Shown: in pieces, positions 45,234 through 54,161 of the stretch
Layout: each line of letters begins with the position of its first letter
Numbering within the stretch: the first letter of the stretch is position 1
From: Palsa-601 sp963801185
GTDB lineage: Bacteria; Actinomycetota; Acidimicrobiia; Acidimicrobiales; Bog-793
Assembly: GCA_963801185.1 (NCBI GenBank)
Contig: CAWDDW010000003.1
Coordinates: 1,674,001-1,738,000 of the forward strand
DNA: 64,000 bases
Direction: 5' to 3'
Position numbers and translations under genes: made by a program
Notes under the pieces: model-generated
Databases searched by the model: none
What the model was told of the DNA's origin: nothing
Seen by the model: the letters and a program-made list of their open reading frames with translations, nothing else

Positions 45234-47424
45234 ATGAGTGCGAGCAGGCGCGGCCGTCGCTGGATGGGCGTCGCCACGGCTCTCCTGGTAGCTGGCCCAA
45301 TCGCTATAGGGGTGAGCCCTGTTGGGGCCGAGAACGACCAGTCCCCGTCAGCGGCCCAGTCCTGGAGCATCCAGAAGGCCTACCCGGCTTATCCTCTGCC
45401 TCTCAAGAACGCGACAGGCGTGTCATGCCCGACCAGCTCCGACTGCTGGGCGGTCGGACAGTCCTCATCGGGTGTCGCGACCGTCGCTGCCACTACGAAC
45501 CGTGGTGGACTCTGGAAGTCACAGGCCCTTCCGAGCGGCGTCGGCATCCTTGACGGTGTGTCATGCCCGACCAGCTCCGACTGCTGGGCCGTCGGACAGT
45601 CCTCATCGGGCGCCGGTGCCGTGGTGGCCACCACGAACAGTGGCGGGACCTGGAAGCCCGAAGCCCTTCCGAGCGGCGTCGGCATCCTTGACGGGGTGTC
45701 ATGCCCGACCAGCTCGGACTGCTGGGCCGTCGGACAGTCCTCATCGGGCGCCGGTGCCGTGGTGGCCACCAAGAACGGCGGACGCACCTGGAAGACTCAA
45801 GCCCTTCCGAGCGGCGTCGGCATCCTTGACGGGGTGTCATGCCCGACCAGCTCCGACTGCTGGGCCGTCGGACAGTCCTCATCGGGCGCCGGTGCCGTGG
45901 TGGCCACCAAGAACGGCGGACGCACCTGGAAGACTGAAGCCCTCCCGACGGGTCTCGGCAGCCTCAACGGCGTGTCATGCCCGACAAGCACCGACTGCTG
46001 GGCCGTCGGACAGTCCTCATCGGGCGCCGCAGCCCTCGTGAGCACGAGCAACGGCGGCCGCATCTGGGGTGCCCAAGCCCTCCCGGGTGGGATCGATTAT
46101 CTCGGCGGTGTGTCATGCCCGACCAGCACTCACTGCTGGGCGGTGGGGAACGCCATCGGAGGCACGGGAGCCGTCGTAGCCACGAGCAGCGGCGGCCGCA
46201 CCTGGAAGACCCAGGCCCTCTTGGGCGGAGTCGGATACCTCGGCAGCGTGTCTTGCCCGACCAGCACGGACTGTTTCGCCGTGGGATACATGGTGTCCGG
46301 TCCGGGAGCCGTCGTGGCCACAACCAACGGCGGCCGCGTCTGGGGCTCCCCCCTCTTGAGCAGGGTCAGCGTCCTCAACGCTGTGTCCTGTCCGACCACT
46401 ACCCACTGCTGGGCGGTGGGACAGTCCCCATCGGGAGGCGGAGTCATCGTGGCAACGACGAACGGCGGTAGCACCTGGAAGCACCAGTCCCTCCCGAGCA
46501 AGGTCGGCAGCCTCGTCGCAGTGTCCTGTCCGACCACCAGCCTTTGCTGGGCAGTGGGGCAGCTCTCGTCGGGCGGCGGAGTCATCCTGGCCACCGTCAA
46601 CGGCGGTCACACCTGGAAGTCGCAGTCGCTCCCGAGCGGTGACAGCCACCGAGTCCTCTTGGGCGTGTCGTGCCCGACCCGCACCAACTGCTGGGCGGTC
46701 GGCGTGTCGTGCCCGACGAGCGCCAACTGCTTCACGCCCGGAGACACCACGGGCGTCGCATCCATCGTGGCCACCGTCGACGGTGGCACCACCTGGAGGT
46801 CCGAGAGCCTCCCGAGTGGGATCGGTTATCTCAACGGGGTGTCGTGCCCGACCCGCACCGACTGCTTCGCAGGGGGACAAACCGGAACGGGCGAAGGAGC
46901 GCTGGTGGCCACCACCAACGGCGGCAGCACTTGGAAGTCCGAGTCACTCGAGCTTCCCGGTCGGGGTCAACTACCTCCTGGGCGTGTCGTGCCCGACGAG
47001 CACCGACTGCTGGGCGGCGGGAGACGCCGCTACGTCCGTCGCAGCGATCGTGGCCACGACCAACGCCGGCCGCACGTGGAAGTCCGAGACCCTTCCGAGC
47101 TCGCTCAGGCTGTTCAGCGAGCTCTGGGGCGTGTCGTGCCCGACCCGCAGCGACTGTCGAGCCGTCGGATACACCTACGTGGGGGATGACACGGTTCTCG
47201 CGACCGTCCTCGGCACCACCGACGGCGGCAATACCTGGAAGTCCCAGGCGCTCCCGGCCGACGTCGCCTGGCTCGGCGGCGTGTCGTGCCCGACCCGCAC
47301 CGAGTGCTGGAGCGTTGGCCTGACGCTCAGCGATGTGGCACTGATCATCTCGAATGCACCCAGGTCGCAGATCACCGTCACGACTCCCATTGGCGCACGA
47401 CGAGCTCAGGGACATTCAGTGTGA
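45234..47424 (+). CDS. secreted SCPTxxxCWAVG repeat (BNR-like) protein, frameshifted
   Basis: From ATG 45234 the product has a signal peptide (WMGVATALLVAGPIAIG, cleavage near VGAEN) and about thirteen repeats of 46 residues: VSCPTSSDCWAVGQ, then VVATTNGGxTWK and LPSGVGIL. Two Cys per blade and the NGGxTWK strand suggest a disulfide-stapled beta-propeller of BNR type. One base appears gained near 46942 (SESL then shift), after which VNYLLGVSCPTSTD resumes to TGA at 47424. The function is unknown. Its SCxxxxxCxAVG signature is shared with the gene at 12046. Confidence 0.75.
45417..46244 (+). repeat. near-identical 138-bp tandem coding repeats
   Basis: Repeat starts fall at 45417, 45555, 45693, 45831, 45969 and 46107, exactly 138 bases apart. 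Units beginning at 45555, 45693 and 45831 differ at only a few positions. Later units drift in length and sequence. This shows recent unequal crossover or gene conversion within the gene. The unit encodes one 46-residue blade. Confidence 0.85.
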
Positions 47425-47689
47425 GGCAGGCCGTCCCATCTCGCCGCTACCAAGGCCGTGCGGCGAGGCGATCGGCGCCATACGACAGCGGCGTGACGAG
47501 AGACCGCCGGAGGGCCGCGCGAGAACAGGAGCGAAAGGATGAACACCCAAGAACGAGTCATGACCTTCGCCTCTGTTGATTGAAATGCGGACTGTGGACA
47601 ATCAGTGCGAGAGCTGCCTTTGACGGCATAGGTCCGCTGGTACGTGCAACTCGGTCAAGAAGTCCGAAAGGCAGGACAAGGAGAGCGTC

Positions 47690-48961
47690 ATGACTCGATC
47701 GATCGGTCGCATCACCCGTGGCGCCGGGTTCGCCGTACTCGTCGCCGCGGTCGCCTTGACAGGGGCCGCCACAACGGCGGCGGGAGCCCAAGCCAAGAGC
47801 CGGCCGGACATCGCCGCAGGCACGCCGTCAAAGGAGAGCCCAGCTTCGGCGTCGCCGGTCCCGAAGGGGTTCAGATCCAACTCCATCACGTGGCTGTCGT
47901 CAGACCTCGGTTGGGTGCTCGGCAGCGCTCGTTGTATCACCACGACGTCACCCGACTCGGCGCCACAGACAAACAAGACCTGCTCGTACGTCATCGGCAC
48001 AACGAACGGAGGCAAGACCTGGAGCCTGATCGGTTCGGTCGACGCGACGATCGCCACGATCGGGCAGTCGGGGGAAGAGGGCGTCACCGAGATCCGTTTT
48101 GCCACCCGCGAGGTGGGCTTCGTCTTCGGGCCAGAGCTGTTGCGCACCACCAACGGCGGCCGGTCCTGGACCTCACTGCCGATCCCCGGCGGCGGCAAGC
48201 AGGTGAGCAACCTGGTCGCGAACTCCCACAGGGTCTACGCCGTCGTCTCGCAGTGCCGGTGGGCGTCGTCGGGCCCGTGCGCGCAGCAGTCGTACACCTT
48301 CTGGCGGACTGCCAAACTGACCGGCCGCGTGTGGACCCGGATCTCCCTCAACATGGCACCCGCGAAAGGGATGTACAACTCCGGTGCCGACGTCGCCCTC
48401 TACGGCGAGACCGTCTATGTCCTCAGGTCGACCGAGAACAACGAAGGCACAATTGTCGAGAACAAGTTCTACGCCAGCACCGACGGGCTCCACTTCTCGG
48501 TCCGACCCGACCCGTGCGACACCGCCGAGCTCTTCTCCCTGATCCAGGCGGTCCCGACGTCGGCGACCGACGTCGCCCTTCTCTGTGAGGGCGAAGCCTC
48601 GATGGGGTTGAGCTCCAAGTCCGTCTTCCGGTCGACGAACACGGGCAAGACGGACCATTCCGCCGGCACGCCGCCCGCGGACGGAGACTACGCCGAGCTG
48701 GCTGTTTCATCTTCGGGCAACCTGGCCGTGTCGGCGGACTTCGGCGCCTCGTGGATCTACATCAACGACACCCACAAGACGACCTGGTCCACAGCGGCCG
48801 AGTTGGGTGACGGCGGACTTGGATGGAACGACATCGTGTACGTGACGAACAAGGAAGCCTGGATCGTGCGCGCGCCGGCCGATGACATCTACCGGCTTGC
48901 CCCCGCTCAGATCTTCGTCACCAACGACGGCGGCGGGCACTGGACCGTCGCGACGCTGTGA
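47690..48961 (+). CDS. secreted BNR/sortilin-like repeat protein
   Basis: ATG 47690 after AAGGAGAG. The 423-residue product has a signal peptide (GFAVLVAAVALTGAAT, cleavage near AGAQA) and several Asp-box-like strands: VIGTTNGGKTWSLIG, LLRTTNGGRSWTSLP, SVFRSTNTGKTDHS, IFVTNDGGGHWTVAT. Asp-boxes mark sialidase-like propellers, but no sialidase catalytic residues are seen. It lies between the larger BNR-like gene and the sedolisin gene, all on one strand. Its role is probably in binding at the cell surface. Confidence 0.75.
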   Translation: MTRSIGRITRGAGFAVLVAAVALTGAATTAAGAQAKSRPDIAAGTPSKESPASASPVPKGFRSNSITWLSSDLGWVLGSARCITTTSPDSAPQTNKTCSYVIGTTNGGKTWSLIGSVDATIATIGQSGEEGVTEIRFATREVGFVFGPELLRTTNGGRSWTSLPIPGGGKQVSNLVANSHRVYAVVSQCRWASSGPCAQQSYTFWRTAKLTGRVWTRISLNMAPAKGMYNSGADVALYGETVYVLRSTENNEGTIVENKFYASTDGLHFSVRPDPCDTAELFSLIQAVPTSATDVALLCEGEASMGLSSKSVFRSTNTGKTDHSAGTPPADGDYAELAVSSSGNLAVSADFGASWIYINDTHKTTWSTAAELGDGGLGWNDIVYVTNKEAWIVRAPADDIYRLAPAQIFVTNDGGGHWTVATL

Positions 48962-49003
48962 CATCGCGCATCGATGGCTAGCCGGCTGAGGAGGAGGAAG
49001 ACC

Positions 49004-50842
49004 ATGGCGACACTGGGAGAGCGGGTAGCTGTAGCGCACGCAGGCACGCTGAGACGGGATCGAGTTCGCGCTGACGGCTTGAAGAGGGCGGGTTCACGCC
49101 GTCTCCGACTGTTGCCGTTCGGTTTGGTGCCGGTCATTGCGCTGATGGCCGTTCCCGCCACTTCCGCCGGGGGCACCGGCAGCGCCTCCGCCAGCTCAAC
49201 ATCGGTCACCTACTACGCGATCGGCAAGCCGGTTTGCAAACCGCCCGAGCCGGGACACTTCTCGTGCTTTGCTATGAGGCGAGTCGAGGTGAAGAAAGGT
49301 ACGCCTGGCGCGATACCGTACAAGCTCGCCGCCGGCGCCACCCCGAGCATCGCCACGACCGGCCGAGCCTCGACGATCGGGCCGTCCGGCGGGCTCACGC
49401 CGTTCGATCTGGCGACTGCCTACGGCTACAACTCGGCCGCGACGGTGACGGGCCAGACGGTCGCGATCGTCGACGCCTACAACGACCCCAAGATCAACAG
49501 CGATCTTCAGACCTTCGACACGCACTACGGGCTTCTCCCCTGCAGCACGTCGAATGGATGCCTGAGCGTGGTCAACCAGAAGGGCGGCTCGCGCCTGCCG
49601 CCGAACGACATGAGCGGCTGGTCCGGCGAGGAGACCCTCGACGTCGAGACGGTCCATTCGGTCTGCCAGAACTGCAAGATCCTCCTGCTCGAGGCGAGCA
49701 CTTCTTCGATCCGCAACTTCGACGCCGCAGTGAACGAGGCGGCCAAGCTGGGCGCGACCGAGATCAGCAATTCCTACGGCGCGCCCGAAGGTGGGTCGAC
49801 CGCAACCGAGAAGGCGGCGTACGACCATCCCGGGATCGTCATCACCGTCTCCTCGGGGGACGACGGCTACTACAACTATGACACTGGCACTGCCAACCAG
49901 CCGAACGCGCCCGCTTCTTTCAACACTGTCGTGGCGGTCGGGGGCACTTCCCTTTACTTAGGCCAGAACGCGACCCGCCAGTCTGAGTCGGTCTGGAACG
50001 ACAACGGTCCGAAAGAGATCTGGGAGCAAATCCTGGGTCCGCTCGGCGCGGGCGGGGGCGGCTGCAGCACCTTGATCCCCGCCCAGGGCTGGCAGACCGG
50101 CCTCAGCGTCTGGCCAAGCACTGCCTGCGGCACGCATCGTCTCGTGGCTGACATCGCCGTGGATGCTGACTATGTGACCGGGTTCGACATCTATGACAGC
50201 TACGTCTGCGGCTCCGCATGCCTCCCGCCGGGCTGGACCACTATCGGCGGCACCTCGCTGTCATCGCCGATGGTCGCAGCCATGTTCGGCCTCGCCGGCG
50301 GTGCACGGGGCGTCGCCTATCCGGCGCTGACGCTCTACGGTCATCTCGGGAGTCCCTCGCTGTACGACGTGACGAGCGGCGGGAACGGCTATTGCGAAGG
50401 CGAGGGCGCGGCCGGCTGCGGTGACCCGAACAGGGCGGGCGACGTTCTTGACTGTGACTACCCGGCGACCGGGAGCAAGCCGAGCGCCGGCGACCGTGCC
50501 TGCGATGCTCTACTCGGCTATGACGGCCCCTCCGGGGTCGGCACGCCTAACGGGCTCGGTGCGTTTGCCAAGACCGGGCCGACCGCCACAGTCGGCGGTC
50601 CGACCTCGGTCACAAGTGGTACGACCAACTCCTGGACGGCGACAACCGGCGATCCGTTCCCCGGCGGTAGCGTGACGAGCTACAGCTGGAGCTGGGGCGA
50701 TGGGAGCTCCCCCACGGTCACCACGACCGGCTCTGCGCAGCACGACTACTCCACGGGCGGCGTGTCCGACACCATCACGCTCACGGTGACGGACAACTAC
50801 GGTCAGACGGGCACCGCAACGTACCCGGTAGGGGTGAGCTGA
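49004..50842 (+). CDS. S53 (sedolisin-type) serine peptidase with PKD domain
   Basis: I choose ATG 49004 since GAGGAGGAAG stands just before it. The 612-residue product has a long signal region (LLPFGLVPVIALMAVPA). The S53 catalytic domain has Glu and Asp in GEETLDVETVH, Asp in SSGDDGYY for the oxyanion hole and Ser in GGTSLSSPMVAA, the nucleophile. The usual long propeptide is reduced to about 90 residues. A C-terminal PKD domain (SYSWSWGDGSSPTV) follows after residue 520. Sedolisins are acid-active secreted proteases, so this one should digest extracellular protein at low pH. Confidence 0.85.
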   Translation: MATLGERVAVAHAGTLRRDRVRADGLKRAGSRRLRLLPFGLVPVIALMAVPATSAGGTGSASASSTSVTYYAIGKPVCKPPEPGHFSCFAMRRVEVKKGTPGAIPYKLAAGATPSIATTGRASTIGPSGGLTPFDLATAYGYNSAATVTGQTVAIVDAYNDPKINSDLQTFDTHYGLLPCSTSNGCLSVVNQKGGSRLPPNDMSGWSGEETLDVETVHSVCQNCKILLLEASTSSIRNFDAAVNEAAKLGATEISNSYGAPEGGSTATEKAAYDHPGIVITVSSGDDGYYNYDTGTANQPNAPASFNTVVAVGGTSLYLGQNATRQSESVWNDNGPKEIWEQILGPLGAGGGGCSTLIPAQGWQTGLSVWPSTACGTHRLVADIAVDADYVTGFDIYDSYVCGSACLPPGWTTIGGTSLSSPMVAAMFGLAGGARGVAYPALTLYGHLGSPSLYDVTSGGNGYCEGEGAAGCGDPNRAGDVLDCDYPATGSKPSAGDRACDALLGYDGPSGVGTPNGLGAFAKTGPTATVGGPTSVTSGTTNSWTATTGDPFPGGSVTSYSWSWGDGSSPTVTTTGSAQHDYSTGGVSDTITLTVTDNYGQTGTATYPVGVS

Positions 50843-50843
50843 G

Positions 50844-51150
50844 TTAGCGCTCCGCTTGAAGGACAAACGTGTTCACTATGACCAGTTCGCCTACGTGCCG
50901 ACCGGGTTGCAGATCCTCTGACAGCAGGGTGCGAGCACCGGACCGTTGGGCCGAGACGAGCACCAAGGCATCCCAGAACGACAGCTGATGTCGTTCCTCG
51001 AGTCCGGAGGCGGCGGTCACACCGTCGACGTCGGGTCGATGAACCGGCCAAGGCCGGCAGACGCCGATGACTTCCCTTGCTGTTCGTCTCGCCAGCGTCG
51101 GTGTCACACGCGTAGACGAGAATGTTGGTGTCGTCGAAGGTGCCGGTAAT
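50844..51150 (-). pseudogene. VapC-type PIN toxin remnant
   Basis: Downstream of the VapB-like gene the toxin frame opens with ATTACCGGC where ATGACC is expected: TGTFDDTNILVYACD follows, with the PIN Asp in FDDTN. After a shift the remainder reads AREVIGVC and then jumps to RHQLSFWDALVLVSAQRSG and LLSEDLQ, the two C-terminal PIN Asp regions. The middle of the domain (roughly 40-60 residues in intact VapC) is missing. Start loss, shift and deletion make this toxin inactive. Confidence 0.75.
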
Positions 51151-51380
51151 CGCTCATGGAGCGACTCCCGATCTGGCGGCAATCCACCGCCGAGGTGAAA
51201 ACCCCGCGTCAGCTGGGTGAGCGCGGTCTGCTGGGCGCGCTGGTAGACGTGGTCCCCATCGACCAACCGCTCGATCTCGGTGGCCACGAGCCTGCTGATC
51301 GAGGTAGCACGGCCGGCAGCAAGCACCTTTGCCTTGTGGACGGTTGCGTCGTCCATGTGAACCGTGAGACTTCGACCCAT
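51150..51380 (-). CDS. VapB-type ribbon-helix-helix antitoxin (stop codon lost)
   Basis: ATG 51380. The first 77 codons give a typical VapB: RSLTVHMDDATVHKAKVLA, SISRLVATEIERLV and the family ending DRESLHER. The next codon should be TGA within an ATGA overlap with the toxin start; it is TTA instead (51149-51147), so translation runs on into the toxin remnant to 50844. Changing one base (plus-strand position 51148) would restore both the antitoxin stop and the toxin ATG. The antitoxin half may still bind DNA. Confidence 0.7.
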
Positions 51381-51590
51381 GGACACCGAGTATCACGCTC
51401 TTGGCGTGTGACACGTAAATCATGTGAAATGCCCCTGCACCCTCGTCCGGTCATCGGTGCAGATCGCCGGTCAGGTTCGTCCGTTAATTGCCGGAAGCCT
51501 TCGCTGACTGGATCGGGCGCATGGCCAGGCGCAAGGCGGAGTGTGAAAAAGCGCTCTCGCTGAACGGCTGCGGGTCGGTAGCCGCGCGGC

Positions 51591-52136
51591 TCAGCGGCTC
51601 GACCGGCCGGGCGGCTCGAATTGCTCGATCGACATCGCCCAGCGCTCGTGGTCCCGCCACTCTCCTCCGACGAAGAGGTAGCGCTCCGAGTAGCCCTCCT
51701 TGACGAACCCCACCCTTTGCACCAGCCGGAGCGAGGCCACGTTCGTAGGTTGGATGTTCGCTTCGACCCGGTGGAGACCGAGCTCGCCGAAGGCGATTGC
51801 GACGACGAGGGTGAGGCCCTCGGTCATCAGCCCCCTGCGCTCGCCTCCCGCGAATGCGTAATAGCCGAGGTGACCCGATCGGTAAGCGCCCATCACGATG
51901 CCGTTGATGTTGACGACACCGACGAGTTGGCCGTCGGCACGGAGAAGGAATCCGGCGTGGTCGTCGCTACGGACGCGCGCGAGGTAGGACGCAAAGGCAT
52001 CAGGGCTCGACGGCGCCGACACCCATGAGCCGTGGAGATCGCCACTGGCGTGGACCTTGCCGAGGAATTCCGATTCGTCCGATTCGTCCGGGATCGCCAA
52101 GGAGACCCGGCCCCCGGCAGCGATGGTTCGGTCCAC
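51591..52136 (-). CDS. GNAT-family N-acetyltransferase (RimJ/RimL-like)
   Basis: A 181-residue acetyltransferase read from GTG 52136 (no ATG in frame; AGGAG overlaps the start). The acetyl-CoA core has VGVVNINGIVMG, LGYYAFAGGERRGLMTEGL with the Gly-rich loop, and a C-terminal LHRVEANIQPTNVASLRLVQRVGFVKEG. This is the GNAT type that acetylates ribosomal-protein N-termini or small amines and antibiotics; the substrate is not known. It may be the last gene of an S10 peptidase / membrane protein / GNAT unit. Confidence 0.8.
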   Translation of the reverse strand: MDRTIAAGGRVSLAIPDESDESEFLGKVHASGDLHGSWVSAPSSPDAFASYLARVRSDDHAGFLLRADGQLVGVVNINGIVMGAYRSGHLGYYAFAGGERRGLMTEGLTLVVAIAFGELGLHRVEANIQPTNVASLRLVQRVGFVKEGYSERYLFVGGEWRDHERWAMSIEQFEPPGRSSR

Positions 52137-52177
52137 TCCTAAAGAGTGCCCGAATCGGGGACCACGCTGCTTGGCAG

Positions 52178-52554
52178 TCAGAAGGTCACGTTCCGGAACG
52201 CAAGGGCGAACAGGTAGAGGTACAGCGCAAAGGCGCCGGCCTGGATGGCGATGGCACCTGCGATGACAGACCATGCTGCTCTTCGCCGGCCGGGCGCCGG
52301 GAGAGCCCTCACCCCGCTGCCAGCCGTGAGAGCGAGGGCGATTTCGACCCAGAGACCAAGACCGATGATGACTGGCCCGCCATTGACAAGATCGACCAGC
52401 CCGCCGCTCGCCGTGGCGTTGTCGTTGCCCCACCATGCCCAGATAAAGCGAGGACGAGGATGTCACAGGCGAGGCACAGCGCGCCGACGACGTAGAAGGA
52501 CAACAGCCACTTGACGTCTCCCGCGTACCGCTCCCGAAGGGAGAGCTCGCTCAC
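52178..52554 (-). CDS. small membrane protein (frameshifted)
   Basis: GTG 52554 lies six bases after the S10 peptidase stop. The first frame (ERYAGDVKWLLSFYVVGALCLACDILVLAL) shifts near 52435; the other frame then gives WWGNDNATASGG, IIGLGLWVEIALAL and AIQAGAFALYLYLFALAF to a TGA at 52178. The rejoined protein of about 124 residues would have three or four membrane segments. No family is recognised. Confidence 0.5.
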
Positions 52555-52560
52555 GTCAGC

Positions 52561-54022
52561 TCAACTCACGAAGGCGGCGAGGTCCTCACTCTGGCGAAGC
52601 CGGCTCTCCTCGTGCACGTACATCATGTGACCGGCGTCGTAGTAGTGGAAGGACAGGTTGCCCCGGCGCTCCGGTGGCAGGTGAAGGTGTTGCAGCGTGT
52701 GCTCAGCCGCGAAGTAAGGCGTCGCACCGTCGTAGTAGCCGGCCGCGATGTGAACTCGCAGGGCCTCGTTGGCGCGCATGGCGGCGGCCAACCGGTCGGC
52801 CACTGTGACCTGGCGGCCCTCGAACTCCTTGAACGACCACGGCCGCACGCGGTCGGTCAGGATCTCGTAGGGCAAGTCGTTAACGTACTCGAAGCTCGGC
52901 CCGTACGTAGTGGTTGAAGGCGGCCGAGTAAGGGCCGTGGATGGCCGAGTAGCTGGGGTCGGCGGTGAGCCGCTCGCCGACGGCGTCAGCTTCGAAGCCT
53001 GTGAAACGTCCGTCCAACCGGCCGATCACCTGACCGCGTTCGCGCAATAACTGCCGGAAGAAGCGGTGCGCTTCGATGCGCAGATCGGCGCGCTCGAGCC
53101 ATCCGGGATCGAGCCCGGTGAGGCTGGCCAACTGGGTGACCACGGCTGCGCGCTCGTCGTCGGGGAGGCGCCTGCCGAGAAGCAGCGCACGGGCGTAGTC
53201 GCCCAGCGCGAAGGTCTCGGCTTCGGCCCTGACCTGTTCCAGTGAGCGGTCACCGAGCAGCCCGTGATAGTGCGCCAGGCAGGTGAAGGTGGGCAGGCTC
53301 AGCACGAACGCCAGGTCGTTGCCTTCCGACTCGTCGTCAAGGGTGCCGATGTCGAGAACAGAGGAGATGAGCATGACCCCGTTCAGCGCGAAGCCGTAGC
53401 GCGTCTGGAGATGGTCGGTCAGTGCCGCTGCCCGCAGTGTTCCGTAGGACTCGCCGATGAGGTACTTGGGAGACAGCCATCGGTCCTGGCGCGAGGTCCA
53501 CAGCCGGATGACCTCCCCGATCGACTCGAGGTCGCGCAGATAGCCGTGGAAGTCGGCGGCCTTGTCCCCTTCGACGACCCGCGAGTAACCGGTGGACACC
53601 GGATCGATGAAGACAAGGTCCGAGTGCGCCAGCAGCGTCTCGGTATTGTCGGTGAGACCGTACGGAGGCGGCGCCAGCGCGCCGGCGTCGCCCATCATGA
53701 CACGGCGCGGGCCGAGCAGCCCGAGGTGCAGCCAGACGCTTGAGGAGCCCGGCCCACCGTTGAACGCGAATGTCACGGGCCGCGGCGTGTCGTCAGTCCT
53801 GTCCGCGACATATGAGACGACGAAGACCTCCGCCTTTGCCTTCGGACCGCGGAACACACCGTCTTCGTACGTCTCCTCGCGCAACACCACCCGTCCGGCA
53901 GAAGCCGTGTAAGGCATTGGCCCCGTGGCTGTCACGAGTTCGTGCCGTGTAGTGACGACGTCGTCGCTCGGCGTCGGAGCCGTGGCGGGCGTGCTCGAAC
54001 CTTCCGGCGTCTCGTCGGGCAT
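52561..54022 (-). CDS. S10-family serine carboxypeptidase-like protein (frameshifted)
   Basis: From ATG 54022 the product reads FAFNGGPGSSSVWLHLG (the oxyanion-side NGGPGSSS) and YLIGESYGTLRAAAL with the nucleophile Ser in GESYG. The frame shifts near 52895. The other frame gives AGYYDGATPYFAAEH with the catalytic Asp and AGHMMYVHEES with the catalytic His, ending at 52561. All three catalytic residues therefore exist, in two frames. The length of about 487 residues fits the family. No signal peptide is visible, so it may be cytosolic or lost its leader. Actinobacterial S10-like proteins act on peptides or esters. Confidence 0.8.
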
Positions 54023-54161
54023 GCCCTAGACGGTAGCCCGCGGTGGGAGGGACAGGCTGCAAAGAGCCGAACACTAACGGGGTGTCCCACGTCGTCGGTC
54101 CCGCCGGTACCTGAGCTCCGAAGCACTCAAGCTGGGTCCCCGTCTGGTCGACAATTGAGCA

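Noticed and set aside
45417..46244. CRISPR-like array
   Set aside because: The 138-bp units are protein coding, in frame, with no short constant repeat and variable spacer pattern, and there are no cas genes.
47440..47467. Terminator after the BNR-like gene (CTCGCCG and CGGCGAG arms)
   Set aside because: Seven-base arms with a 14-base loop and no T-run; too weak to call.
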